A stretch of DNA of 64,000 nt from Acaryochloris sp. IP29b_bin.148 (GTDB lineage Bacteria > Cyanobacteriota > Cyanobacteriia > Thermosynechococcales > Thermosynechococcaceae), in contig NZ_JANQOY010000033.1 in the NCBI RefSeq assembly GCF_028285565.1, positions 1-64,000 on the forward strand. The letters run 5' to 3'. The notes beneath the pieces were generated by a model. That model searched no databases, had not been told where the DNA came from, and saw nothing but the letters and a program-made list of their open reading frames with translations. A program made the position numbers and the translations under genes. The number at the start of each line of letters is the position of its first letter. Position 1 is the stretch's first letter. Below are positions 8,601 to 18,431 of this stretch, piece after piece.

Positions 8601-10232
8601 GTGAAGAAATTTGCACGGTTGTGGCGATGGCAACGCTTATGCCGCCGATGGGTGGGGCTGTTTTGTGTCGTTGTCTTATTGGTGCTGAGCTGCAGTCCAC
8701 GCCCGTCTAATGTGTCTTCTAACCCAGATCGTCGGATTGCCATGGGCAGCACGGCGAAAATTCGCACGATTGATCCAGCCGATGCCTACGAACTCTTCCC
8801 AGCTACCTTGCTCTACAACCTGGGAGAAACGCTATATACCTATGATTTAGAGACCACAACGCTCACCCCTCAACTCGCTACTGCCCTACCGGACGTCAGT
8901 AAGGATGGCTTGACCTATACCATTCCGCTGCGGCAAGGTGTCACCTTTCATGATGGCACCCCCTTCAACGCGGCAGCCATGACCTTTTCCTTGCAGCGTT
9001 TTATCCAAAATGGGGGACAACCCTCTTTTTTGCTGGCTGAGCCCATCGCTGATGTCGTTGCATCTGGGGACTACGAACTGACGATTACCCTCAAACAGCC
9101 CTTTGCCGCCTTACCTGCCCTGCTCACTTTTTTTGGGGCTTGTGCGGTGTCGCCCCAAGCCTACACGATTGGCCCTGGCGAATTTGAACCCAAAAGCTTT
9201 GTGGGCACCGGTCCTTACAAATTGGTGAACTATGGCAGTGATGTGATTCGCCTGGATGCCTTTGAGCAGTATTGGGGCGAGCAACCTGCCAATTCAGGCG
9301 TCAATTTGCAATTGTTTTCCAATGCAACCAACCTTTTCAATCAGTTTCGGGCAGGCGATATTGATGTGGGCTATCAGGGGTTGGAAACCGACCAAATTCA
9401 ACGTTTGCAAACGGAGGCCTCCTCGACAGGATGGCAGGTGATTGAGGCCCAAGGCAATGCCGTCACCCATATGGTCTTGAATGTTAACCAGAAGCCCTTA
9501 GATCAAGAGGCTGTTCGGCAGGCCATTGCTTTGCTAGTGGATCGCCCCTTAATCAAGGAACGGGTATTTCAGGGACAAGCAGAACCGCTGTATAGCTTAA
9601 TCCCGAGTACCTTTGCTGAAGCTCGGCCTGTCTTGCAAGATCGATATGGTGACGGGGATCCGGCTCAAGCGCGTCAGTTATTAACGGCAGCGGGATACTC
9701 GGCTCAGCAACCCTTAACCCTTCATTTGTGGTATCCCTCGAATTATGCCGCTCGACGGTCAATGGCCCAATTACTAAAAGCAGTATTAGAACAGCGATCG
9801 CAAGGTATTATCCAGCTCAAGCTCAGCAGTGTCGAGTCTACGGTGGGCAATAGTAGCTTAAATAAAGGCATTTACCCGTCCTACTTGGTTAACTGGTATC
9901 CAGACTTTTTTGATGCGGATACCTATGTTCAGCCGTTTTTATCTTGCGATCGCGGATCGGAACAGACGGGCTGTGAAGAAGGAGGGAGCCGTTCCCTGGG
10001 GTCGTTCTATTACAATCGCGAGATGAATCAGCTGATTGAGCAGCAACGCCAAACCCAAGATTCTCAGGAACGCCAAACATTCTTGACTCAGATTCAGGAG
10101 AAGTTAGCCACCGATCTTCCTTATATTCCGCTGATCCAGAGAAAAGAGTATGTCTTTAGTGGTAAAGGGATTGAAGGCGTCCAAATCACCAAGACTCAGC
10201 AATTTCCACTCTGGACCATTCGCAAGTCATAA
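8601..10232 (+). CDS. ABC transporter substrate-binding lipoprotein (peptide/nickel type, SBP_bac_5)
   Basis: About 543 aa from GTG 8601; the ORF track's TTG at 8574 only adds FSGPRGHI. The N-terminus VKKFARLWRWQRLCRRW has a hydrophobic stretch ending VLLVLSC, a lipobox, so the protein is likely a lipoprotein. The family-5 fold is clear: AMGSTAKIRTIDPADAYE, YTIPLRQGVTFHDGTPF and VGTGPYKLVNYG. Such proteins bind oligopeptides, nickel chelates or other solutes for ABC import. No permease or ATPase gene adjoins it, so it is an orphan here and the ligand cannot be assigned. Confidence 0.87.
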   Translation: MKKFARLWRWQRLCRRWVGLFCVVVLLVLSCSPRPSNVSSNPDRRIAMGSTAKIRTIDPADAYELFPATLLYNLGETLYTYDLETTTLTPQLATALPDVSKDGLTYTIPLRQGVTFHDGTPFNAAAMTFSLQRFIQNGGQPSFLLAEPIADVVASGDYELTITLKQPFAALPALLTFFGACAVSPQAYTIGPGEFEPKSFVGTGPYKLVNYGSDVIRLDAFEQYWGEQPANSGVNLQLFSNATNLFNQFRAGDIDVGYQGLETDQIQRLQTEASSTGWQVIEAQGNAVTHMVLNVNQKPLDQEAVRQAIALLVDRPLIKERVFQGQAEPLYSLIPSTFAEARPVLQDRYGDGDPAQARQLLTAAGYSAQQPLTLHLWYPSNYAARRSMAQLLKAVLEQRSQGIIQLKLSSVESTVGNSSLNKGIYPSYLVNWYPDFFDADTYVQPFLSCDRGSEQTGCEEGGSRSLGSFYYNREMNQLIEQQRQTQDSQERQTFLTQIQEKLATDLPYIPLIQRKEYVFSGKGIEGVQITKTQQFPLWTIRKS

Positions 10233-10466
10233 CGTAGGGCGCGCCACGCCAGTGAGTTTCGAGAGGGGACTCATAGGGGCTAGACAATGGACAATCTCAC
10301 CCTCGCCAGCGCCTCTCATTCTTGTTTGAGTGGACTTAAGTCCATCTAGCTCACTCTAGGTGCTCGTTCCGCAGCCCTGCATCAGTCTAGGCTCATGAAT
10401 AGGCATGATAGCGTTAAAAAGAATTGCCATTTACATAGAGTATGAGAATCACCTTCGCCTGCGGGC

Positions 10467-13400
10467 ATGCTAGAAGGCAATATCGATAGGGGGGATATGC
10501 AGCATTCACACCAACCTCACATCACTCCTTGCAGTGGATATGAACTCTTGGAAATCCTCTATGAGGGGGAGTATACGCTGGTCTATAGAGCCCGGCGCAG
10601 TGAAGATCGCGCGTCCGTTATCGTTAAAACCTCCCAACCCCAGGTGCCTTTAAGATTTCCAGATCACCTGGCCTTTCGCAAGCAATTCACCATCGGTCGT
10701 CATCTTAACCATCCTGGAATTATCCAGCTGTTCAGTCTAGACCCCTATCAGCAAACCTATGCCTTGATTATGGAGGATGTGCAGGGTATAGCTCTGTCTG
10801 AATTTTTGCAGTCTACTGTTGCCCTCCAAGATGGGTTGAAGATTGCCCTGCAATTGGCCGACGTTCTCCACTATCTGGGCCAACAGCGCATCCTGCACAA
10901 GGACATCAAACCCGCTAATATTCTCATCCATCCTCAGACCCTTCAGATCAAGCTGATTGACTTTGGCATGGCGTCACTGCTCCCCAAGGAAACCCAGGAG
11001 CTTAAGAATCCCAATGCCCTAGAAGGCACGTTGGCTTATATGTCCCCAGAACAAACGGGACGGATGAATCGGGGGATTGATTTTCGCAGTGACTTTTATA
11101 GCTTGGGAGTCACACTATTTGAGCTGTTGTCAGGGCAATTACCCTTTCAAGCCGATGAACCGATGGGGTGGCTCCATTGCCATATTGCTCAAGTGCCTCC
11201 TTCTTTAACGGAATTTGGGGTGCCCGAAGCTGTTGCGAATATCGTGGCTAAGCTGCTGGCCAAAAATGCGGAAGATCGCTACCAGAGCGCGTTGGGATTA
11301 AAGCATGACTTAGAACAGTGCCTGACTCAGTTAACGGAGCAGGGAGAGATTGCCCCCTTTGGGTTGGGACAACGGGATGTGTGCGATCGCATCTTGATAC
11401 CGGAAAAACTCTATGGTCGTGAGTCAGAAATCCAAATCCTGCTAGACGCGTTTGACCGGGTGTCTCAGGGTAGCTCAGAGTTAATGTTGGTGGCAGGTTT
11501 TTCTGGCATAGGCAAAACGGCAGTCATCAATGAAGTCCACAAGCCCATTACTCAAAGAAAGGGCTATTTCATCCAGGGCAAGTTTGACCAATTCAATCGA
11601 AATATTCCGTTCTCCGCCTTTGTGCAAGCCTTTCGTAGCCTAATGGCGCAGCTATTAGGGGAGTCAGATGCTCAACTATCGAGTTGGCAGGCCAACATCC
11701 TAGCGGCTGTGGGTGACAGTGGCCAGGTGCTAATTGAGGTCATTCCTGAGTTAGAACGGATTATTGGTCAGCAGCCTGCCGTACCGGAACTATCTGGAAC
11801 CGCAGCCCAGAATCGATTCAATCTGCTGTTGGGCAAGTTTATTCAAGTCTTTGCGACTCCTGAACATCCCCTGGTGATCTTTCTGGATGATTTGCAGTGG
11901 GCAGATTCTGCCTCTTTGAATTTATTCAAACTGCTGACGGATCAGGCCAATTCAGGACACCTATTATTACTGGGGGCCTATCGGGATAATGAGGTTTATC
12001 CTGCCCATCCATTGATGCTGGCCCTACGAGAGGTGGAACAGCAGCATATTCTTAGCCTCAAACCGCTGGCGTTACCGGACATTAATCAGCTGGTGGCAGA
12101 TACGCTGATGTGTGAGTTGGAGATGGCAACACCACTGACTGAATTAGTGTACCCAAAAACCCAGGGAAATCCCTTCTTTACCACCCAATTTCTGCAAGAA
12201 CTGCATCAAGACCAGCTCATTGTCTTGAATCATGACGCTGGCTATTGGCAATGCGATGTACCCCAATTACAGCAGGCAAGCCTGACGGCCGATGTTGTGG
12301 ACTTGATGGTACAGCGGTTGCGGAAATTGCCAGAACCGACTCAGGAGGTGTTGAAGCTGGCAGCCTGTATGGGCAACTCCTTTGATTTAGCCACCTTAGG
12401 GATGGTGTATGAACAGCCGCAAGTGCAGGTTGCCACAGATTTATGGCAAGCTCTGCAAGATGGCTTTATTCTGCCCCACAGTGAAACCTATAAACTCTTT
12501 CACAACCGCCATACCGATGTTGAGATGGGTCCTCCCCATGACATCACCATTCGCTATCATTTCTTGCATGATCGGGTTCAACAGGCGGCCTATGCTCTGA
12601 TTCCAGAGTCGGAGAAGGGAGGCTATCACTTAAAGATCGGTCAACGCTTACTGAAGGGCAGTGCTGAGCTGGACTCAGATCAAAGTATTTTCAATGTTGT
12701 CAATAGCCTCAATCACGGCATTGATTTAATTGAGGACCTGTCTCAGCGACAGCAACTGGCTCAGCTCAATTTAGAGGCAGGGCAGAAAGCAAAAGCTGCG
12801 ATTGCTTATCCAGAGTCAGCTTCATATCTAGAGACAGGAATCCAGCTACTCAACGAGCAGAGATGGCAGACTCAATACGATCTCACCCTGACTCTTTATT
12901 CTGAGTTAGTGGATGTGCATTTTTTAAGGGGGGAGTTTGAAGCCGTTGAAGCGATTAGCGCCAGGGCCTTAGAGCAGATTCAGACGATTATGGATGCCCT
13001 GCCCTTCTACCTGGCTCAAATTGCCAGCGATCAGGCCCAAGGGAAAATGTTGGCAGGTCTAGAGTTGGGGTTGCAAGTTCTAGATCAACTCGGGATTCAT
13101 CTGTCCACAGAGATTGATGACGAGATGATCCAAAAGAAATTGAGTCAAATCCTCACTCAATTTATGGCTAAGACGATCGACGATTTTGTGGCTCTCCCCC
13201 AAAGTCATGATCTGCAGTTGTTAAGGACTCAGGATTTATTAACCCTGATGGTGGGTTATGCCTATAAATCCAAGCCAGAACTCCTACCGCTGATTATTTG
13301 TGAGCAAATCGAACTGTTGCTGCAACAGGGCAATATTCCAGCATCGGCTTCTATCTATGCCCTGTTTGGCATGTTGTTATGTGGCTTACAAGAGTTTGAG

Positions 13401-16400
13401 TCTGGCTACTTTGCGGGTGAAGTGGCGCTGGCTGTCATGGAGGCTTTTCCAGCGAAGCAATTTGAAATGAGGGTCAGGAATCTCATTTATTCCTTTATCA
13501 TGCCCTGGAAAAGTTCGCTCAAAACTTGCATCCCTGAGTTAAAAAAAGGCTTCGCCATCGGCATTGAAACTGGAGACATCGAATATACCACCTATGGAAT
13601 TAACCACTATTGTATGTTTCTATATTTTGCAGGTGTTGACTTAGAAACCGTCTCACAAGAGTTTTATACCTATAGCAACGTTTTAGAAAATTACCGACAG
13701 GAAAGGATCTTATCAGCCGTTCAACCGTTTCATCAACTGGTTTTAAACCTAATTGCACCTAGCGAAAAACCTTGGGAACTTGAGGGTGATATTTTTCAAG
13801 AATCTACGGTTTTGCCCTATTGGCAAGAAAACTGTCTTGATTTGTTTCTTGCTTCTCTATTTATTAATAAGCTTATTTTAAGTTATTTATTTAACAATCC
13901 AGCTTTAGGATTCGAAATTGCCGAAATTACCAACCAATATGCTGGCAGTATGGCCCGGGCATTTCAGCTCTCCTATTTATTTCTTTATCGGGCACTTTCA
14001 GGCTTAGCCATCTACAATCAGGTGTTACCCGATATTCAGGATGTTTACCTCTCTCAAATCGATCAAGATTTAAAGGCTTTGGAGCAATTTGCCCACCATG
14101 CTCCCATGAATTTTCAACATCAGGTCGATTTGATTCGAGCTGAACGATATCGTGTTTTTGATCAGAAATTAGAGGCCATAGAGCATTATGATTGTGCCGT
14201 TGCCGGAGCAAAAGAGAATGGTTATATCCAAGAAGAGGCCTTAGCGAATGAACTCGCAGGTAAGTTTTATCTGGAGTGGGGTAAAGAGAAAATTGCTTCA
14301 ACCTACATGCAAGAGGCTTACCACTGCTATGCCCGCTGGGGCGCTAAGGCTAAAACCGAAGATCTTGAGCAGCGCTACCCAACGTTACTTCAGCCAATCC
14401 TCCAACCCGCTTTCCAATGCTTCAACCCACTGGATACCCTAGCCAACGTTGCCAACCCTAACCTCTCTATTTACTCTGCCACTGCCACTCATTCGACTCA
14501 GACTAACGTCAATACAGTCTTCGATTTTTCTGCCCTCCTCAAAAGTGCCCAAGCCCTTTCAGAAAGACTGCATCTGGATGAGTTGCTAGAGCAGCTTGCC
14601 CTGATGATGCTACAAAACTCGGATGCCGATCGCTTGGCTCTTCTACTCCCTGATGCTGATAACACTTGGCAGATGAAGGTCTCTGCAACCCCTAAGACGA
14701 CCACACTATCTTCAGTTCCACTCGTGGATTGTCTCGATCTCCCCCGACAGCTCATTCAGTTTGTTAAAAACACCCAAGAAGCGTTAGCGGTGGACGCTCT
14801 CAACACGAATGTGCCGATTATTGATGATTACTTGCAGGAGCATCAGCCTCGGAGTGTGCTGTGTTTACCGATTCTGCACCAAGGCCACCTCACGGGTTTG
14901 CTGTATTTGCAAAATCAATCTGCCGCAGGGGTATTTACGCGCGATCGCATCACCATTCTCAATTTCCTCTGTACCCAAGCAGCGATTTCCTTAGAGAACG
15001 CTTATCTGTTTGCGGAACACCAGCGGATAGAAACGAAACTCGCCCATAACAACGTGATCCTCCAAGCCCAACAGGAGTCGTCCCTAGATGGCATGCTGGT
15101 GATCAATGCCGATCGTCAGGTCAGTGCTTATAACCAGCGATTTATTTCACTTTGGAAGATCCCCGACACTATTCTAGCCACCCAGGATGACCGACAACTA
15201 CTGGGGTTCGTCTTAGATCAGCTCGTTAATCCCATGGAGTTTTTGGACAAGGTTGAATACCTTTATGACCATCCAGAAGAACGCAGCTTTGACGAAATTG
15301 CCCTCAAGGATCAGCGCTTTTTAGAACGCTACTCTTCACCCGTCACCTTACCCTCGGGTGAGTACAATAGCCGCATCTGGTATTTTCGAGATATTAGCGA
15401 TCGTAAACGTCTGGAAAGAGAACAGGCTCAACTGTACGAATCACTGGCGCTGAAATCTTCTGCTATCGAAGCATCCGATGCAGGGATGGCGGTTTTGCAT
15501 GAGGGCAAATATATTTACCTCAACTACAGCCATCTAACTCTGTTGGGTTATGAGCAGCAAGAGCTACTCGGTGAAAGTTGGGAAAAACTCTATGATGCAG
15601 CAGAGATTGAGAGGTTTAAACAAGATATTTTTCCTCTACTGGCTCAGCAGGGGCGCTGGCTCGGAGAAGCAACCGCTCGACGAAAAGATGGCAGCACCTT
15701 TCCGCAAGAGATTAGCCTGTGTGCTTTAGAGGATAGCACGCTGATTTGCATTTGCCGGGATATTAGCGATCGCAAACGGGCCGAAAAAGCCCTGCAGTTT
15801 ACCCAATATTCTGTCGATAATGCTGCAGATTGTATTTTGTGGATCCAGCCTGACGGTGGCATTGCCTATGCGAATCAGGCTGCCACTCTGATGCATGGCT
15901 ATACCAGCGATGAGCTGATGCTGATGTCGGTCTTTGACCTCAATCCTACCCTTACACCAGAGGGATGGTTCTGGCACTGGCAAGAACTTCGTGAACGCCA
16001 CAGTTTTAGTGTGGAGTCTCAGCATCAAACCCAAGATGGGAGCTTGTTCCCCGTAGAGGTCGTCGTTAATTACTTAGAATTTGAAGGGGACGAGTATAAC
16101 TTTGTCCGTGTTCGAGATATTAGCGATCGTAAGGCTGCTGAACAGGAATTAATCCTCAAACAAAATCACCTAGAAGCGCTGCTCAACAATATTCCTCATA
16201 TTGCCTGGATTAAGAATGCTGACAATCAGTTTATTGCGGCGAATAAGCCCTTGGCTCAAATGCTCAATATTGGCTCAGCAGACATAATGGGCAAAACCGA
16301 CTTCGACTTTTTCCCTGCCGAGACTGCCCAGAGGTTCCGAGACGATGACTTACAAGTCTTATCGTCTGGTGTCCGTAAAGTGCTAGAAGAGAGAATCCAG

Positions 16401-18431
16401 AGAGGAGATGGGAGTTGGGGATGGCTAGAAACGACGAAAACCCCCTTTCATGATGAGCAAGGACAGTGGGCGGGGACGGTTGGGATTGCCGCAGACATCA
16501 CCGATCGCAAAGCTGCCGCCCAGGAACTCTATGAATCCAAGCAGTTATTGCAATTAGTACTGGATACCATCCCTCAACTCGTATTTTGGAAGGATCGACA
16601 GTCCGTGTATTTGGGATGTAACCAAGCCTTTGCGAAAGTTGCGGGTTTAGACCATCCCGATCAAATTATTGGCAAACGAGATACCGATTTACCTTGGAAA
16701 CCAGAAGAAACGGAGTTCTTCCTAGAGTGTGATCAAAGGATTATGGCTAGTGGAAAAGCAGAGCTAGGGATTATAGAATCCCAATTCACAGCCGAGAGTA
16801 AGGAAACCTGGATAGAAACCAATAAATCTCCCCTCAAAGATTCAGAAGGCAACGTGATTGGTATCCTAGGCACCGTTCAAGACATTACCCAGCTTAAAGA
16901 AGCGGAACAAACCCTTAAAAACATCAATGAAGCGCTGGAAGAACGGGTTTCCGAACGAACTGCCGCATTGGAGCAGACGAATCGTGCTTTAACAGCGGCT
17001 AAAGAGATCGCAGATAGTGCCAATCAAGCCAAGAGCGAGTTTTTGGCCAATATGAGCCATGAACTCCGAACCCCCCTCAATGGCATTCTGGGCTATGCTC
17101 AAATCCTCAATCGCTCTAACCAAATTGCGGCTAAAGATAAGCGAGGGCTGGAGGTGATTCATCAGTGTGGGTCACATTTATTAACCCTGATTAACGACAT
17201 CCTCGATTTATCCAAAATTGAAGCTCGCAAGTTAGAACTCAGCCCTCAACCAACGGATTTACGGACGTTGGTGACCTCAGTGGTGGATATGTTTCGCCTC
17301 AAAGCGGCCCAAAAAGGGATTGAACTGCTGCGCCAACTGGATGATCCTCTCCCCCAAGAGGTGGAGATTGACGAAAAGCGGTTCCGGCAAGTTTTAATTA
17401 ATTTGGTAGGGAATGCCCTCAAGTTTACAGAACAAGGCAGTGTCACGTTCCAAGTAGATCAGCTTGAGTTAGCGGCAGGTCGATCAACTCTCCGATTTGC
17501 CGTCATGGATACGGGGATAGGTATTGCCACGGATCAGTTGTCTCGGTTATTTAAGGCGTTTGAACAGGTCGGTGATCCACAGCATCATACCGAAGGCACC
17601 GGGTTGGGCTTAGCTATTAGCCAACGGATTGTTCAACTGATGGGTGGAGAAATCCAGGTATCCAGCCAGCTCGGTGTTGGCAGTGTATTTTCCTTTTGTG
17701 TGACGGTGCCACTGGCTCAAGATGAGGCTAAAACCGTGACTAAACCGGTTTCTCAACCCATCGTTGATTATGTAGGAGATCGCCGCACGCTCTTAATTAT
17801 TGATGATCGCTGGGAAAATCGAGCGGTTATTCAAAACTTGTTGGCCCACCTGGATCTAAAACTCGTGGAAGCATCAAATGGCGAGGAGGGCCTAGAAAAA
17901 CTGCCGATCTGTCAACCCGATGCAATCATCCTAGATCTAGCGATGCCTGTAATGGATGGTTTCGACTTTCTTCAACACCTGCGCCATCAGCCAGCCTTCA
18001 CCGCTTTTCAAGAGACGCCAGTGATTGTTTCTTCGGCTTCTGTGGGATACTCCGAACAGCAACTGGCTTTAGAACAGGGGGGGGATGCCTTTCTTGCCAA
18101 ACCTGTTGATGCCCAGGCGTTATTCCAGGTACTGGCTCAACAATTAAAGCTGAATTGGATCTATGGAGACTTGCCCGGAAAACTAGAGTCGTTCCCTACT
18201 GTCGCAGAAATTGTTGTGCCCTCACTGTCAGTTCTGCAAACTCTGCTCGCCTTTGCTCAGATGGATAATATCAGTGATCTAAGGGCACACTTAGATCACT
18301 TAGTGAAAGAGGATGAACAGTATCTTTCCTTTGTTGACCCTATGCTGCAGTTGGCCAAACAGTATCAAACAGAAGAGATAGAAACGTTACTCCAGGAGTA
18401 TATTGCCCAGGAGAAATCCAATGGAGAGTAG
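10467..18431 (+). CDS. Giant Ser/Thr kinase - AAA ATPase - GAF - multi-PAS hybrid histidine kinase
   Basis: 2654 aa. Order: Hanks-type kinase (about 25-295; glycine loop degenerate, ILHKDIKPANI in place of HRD, LIDFGMASLLP); AAA/MalT-like ATPase (Walker A GFSGIGKT, Walker B VIFLDDLQWAD) with a long helical TPR-like stretch to about 1340; GAF (about 1370-1510); about five PAS/PAC units (1520-2150), several ending 'DISDRK'; coiled coil; HisKA (FLANMSHELRTPLNGILGYA), HATPase (NLVGNALKFTEQG, GTGLGLAISQRIV); and a receiver (LLIIDDRWENR, ILDLAMPVMDGFDF). No membrane segment, so a cytosolic integrator. ATG 10,497 (MQHSHQP), preceded by AGGGGGG, is an equally good start. Stop overlaps the next gene. 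Confidence 0.9.
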   Translation: MLEGNIDRGDMQHSHQPHITPCSGYELLEILYEGEYTLVYRARRSEDRASVIVKTSQPQVPLRFPDHLAFRKQFTIGRHLNHPGIIQLFSLDPYQQTYALIMEDVQGIALSEFLQSTVALQDGLKIALQLADVLHYLGQQRILHKDIKPANILIHPQTLQIKLIDFGMASLLPKETQELKNPNALEGTLAYMSPEQTGRMNRGIDFRSDFYSLGVTLFELLSGQLPFQADEPMGWLHCHIAQVPPSLTEFGVPEAVANIVAKLLAKNAEDRYQSALGLKHDLEQCLTQLTEQGEIAPFGLGQRDVCDRILIPEKLYGRESEIQILLDAFDRVSQGSSELMLVAGFSGIGKTAVINEVHKPITQRKGYFIQGKFDQFNRNIPFSAFVQAFRSLMAQLLGESDAQLSSWQANILAAVGDSGQVLIEVIPELERIIGQQPAVPELSGTAAQNRFNLLLGKFIQVFATPEHPLVIFLDDLQWADSASLNLFKLLTDQANSGHLLLLGAYRDNEVYPAHPLMLALREVEQQHILSLKPLALPDINQLVADTLMCELEMATPLTELVYPKTQGNPFFTTQFLQELHQDQLIVLNHDAGYWQCDVPQLQQASLTADVVDLMVQRLRKLPEPTQEVLKLAACMGNSFDLATLGMVYEQPQVQVATDLWQALQDGFILPHSETYKLFHNRHTDVEMGPPHDITIRYHFLHDRVQQAAYALIPESEKGGYHLKIGQRLLKGSAELDSDQSIFNVVNSLNHGIDLIEDLSQRQQLAQLNLEAGQKAKAAIAYPESASYLETGIQLLNEQRWQTQYDLTLTLYSELVDVHFLRGEFEAVEAISARALEQIQTIMDALPFYLAQIASDQAQGKMLAGLELGLQVLDQLGIHLSTEIDDEMIQKKLSQILTQFMAKTIDDFVALPQSHDLQLLRTQDLLTLMVGYAYKSKPELLPLIICEQIELLLQQGNIPASASIYALFGMLLCGLQEFESGYFAGEVALAVMEAFPAKQFEMRVRNLIYSFIMPWKSSLKTCIPELKKGFAIGIETGDIEYTTYGINHYCMFLYFAGVDLETVSQEFYTYSNVLENYRQERILSAVQPFHQLVLNLIAPSEKPWELEGDIFQESTVLPYWQENCLDLFLASLFINKLILSYLFNNPALGFEIAEITNQYAGSMARAFQLSYLFLYRALSGLAIYNQVLPDIQDVYLSQIDQDLKALEQFAHHAPMNFQHQVDLIRAERYRVFDQKLEAIEHYDCAVAGAKENGYIQEEALANELAGKFYLEWGKEKIASTYMQEAYHCYARWGAKAKTEDLEQRYPTLLQPILQPAFQCFNPLDTLANVANPNLSIYSATATHSTQTNVNTVFDFSALLKSAQALSERLHLDELLEQLALMMLQNSDADRLALLLPDADNTWQMKVSATPKTTTLSSVPLVDCLDLPRQLIQFVKNTQEALAVDALNTNVPIIDDYLQEHQPRSVLCLPILHQGHLTGLLYLQNQSAAGVFTRDRITILNFLCTQAAISLENAYLFAEHQRIETKLAHNNVILQAQQESSLDGMLVINADRQVSAYNQRFISLWKIPDTILATQDDRQLLGFVLDQLVNPMEFLDKVEYLYDHPEERSFDEIALKDQRFLERYSSPVTLPSGEYNSRIWYFRDISDRKRLEREQAQLYESLALKSSAIEASDAGMAVLHEGKYIYLNYSHLTLLGYEQQELLGESWEKLYDAAEIERFKQDIFPLLAQQGRWLGEATARRKDGSTFPQEISLCALEDSTLICICRDISDRKRAEKALQFTQYSVDNAADCILWIQPDGGIAYANQAATLMHGYTSDELMLMSVFDLNPTLTPEGWFWHWQELRERHSFSVESQHQTQDGSLFPVEVVVNYLEFEGDEYNFVRVRDISDRKAAEQELILKQNHLEALLNNIPHIAWIKNADNQFIAANKPLAQMLNIGSADIMGKTDFDFFPAETAQRFRDDDLQVLSSGVRKVLEERIQRGDGSWGWLETTKTPFHDEQGQWAGTVGIAADITDRKAAAQELYESKQLLQLVLDTIPQLVFWKDRQSVYLGCNQAFAKVAGLDHPDQIIGKRDTDLPWKPEETEFFLECDQRIMASGKAELGIIESQFTAESKETWIETNKSPLKDSEGNVIGILGTVQDITQLKEAEQTLKNINEALEERVSERTAALEQTNRALTAAKEIADSANQAKSEFLANMSHELRTPLNGILGYAQILNRSNQIAAKDKRGLEVIHQCGSHLLTLINDILDLSKIEARKLELSPQPTDLRTLVTSVVDMFRLKAAQKGIELLRQLDDPLPQEVEIDEKRFRQVLINLVGNALKFTEQGSVTFQVDQLELAAGRSTLRFAVMDTGIGIATDQLSRLFKAFEQVGDPQHHTEGTGLGLAISQRIVQLMGGEIQVSSQLGVGSVFSFCVTVPLAQDEAKTVTKPVSQPIVDYVGDRRTLLIIDDRWENRAVIQNLLAHLDLKLVEASNGEEGLEKLPICQPDAIILDLAMPVMDGFDFLQHLRHQPAFTAFQETPVIVSSASVGYSEQQLALEQGGDAFLAKPVDAQALFQVLAQQLKLNWIYGDLPGKLESFPTVAEIVVPSLSVLQTLLAFAQMDNISDLRAHLDHLVKEDEQYLSFVDPMLQLAKQYQTEEIETLLQEYIAQEKSNGE

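Noticed and set aside
15726-16034. 102-aa minus-strand ORF inside the giant kinase
   Set aside because: Antisense shadow of PAS-coding sequence.
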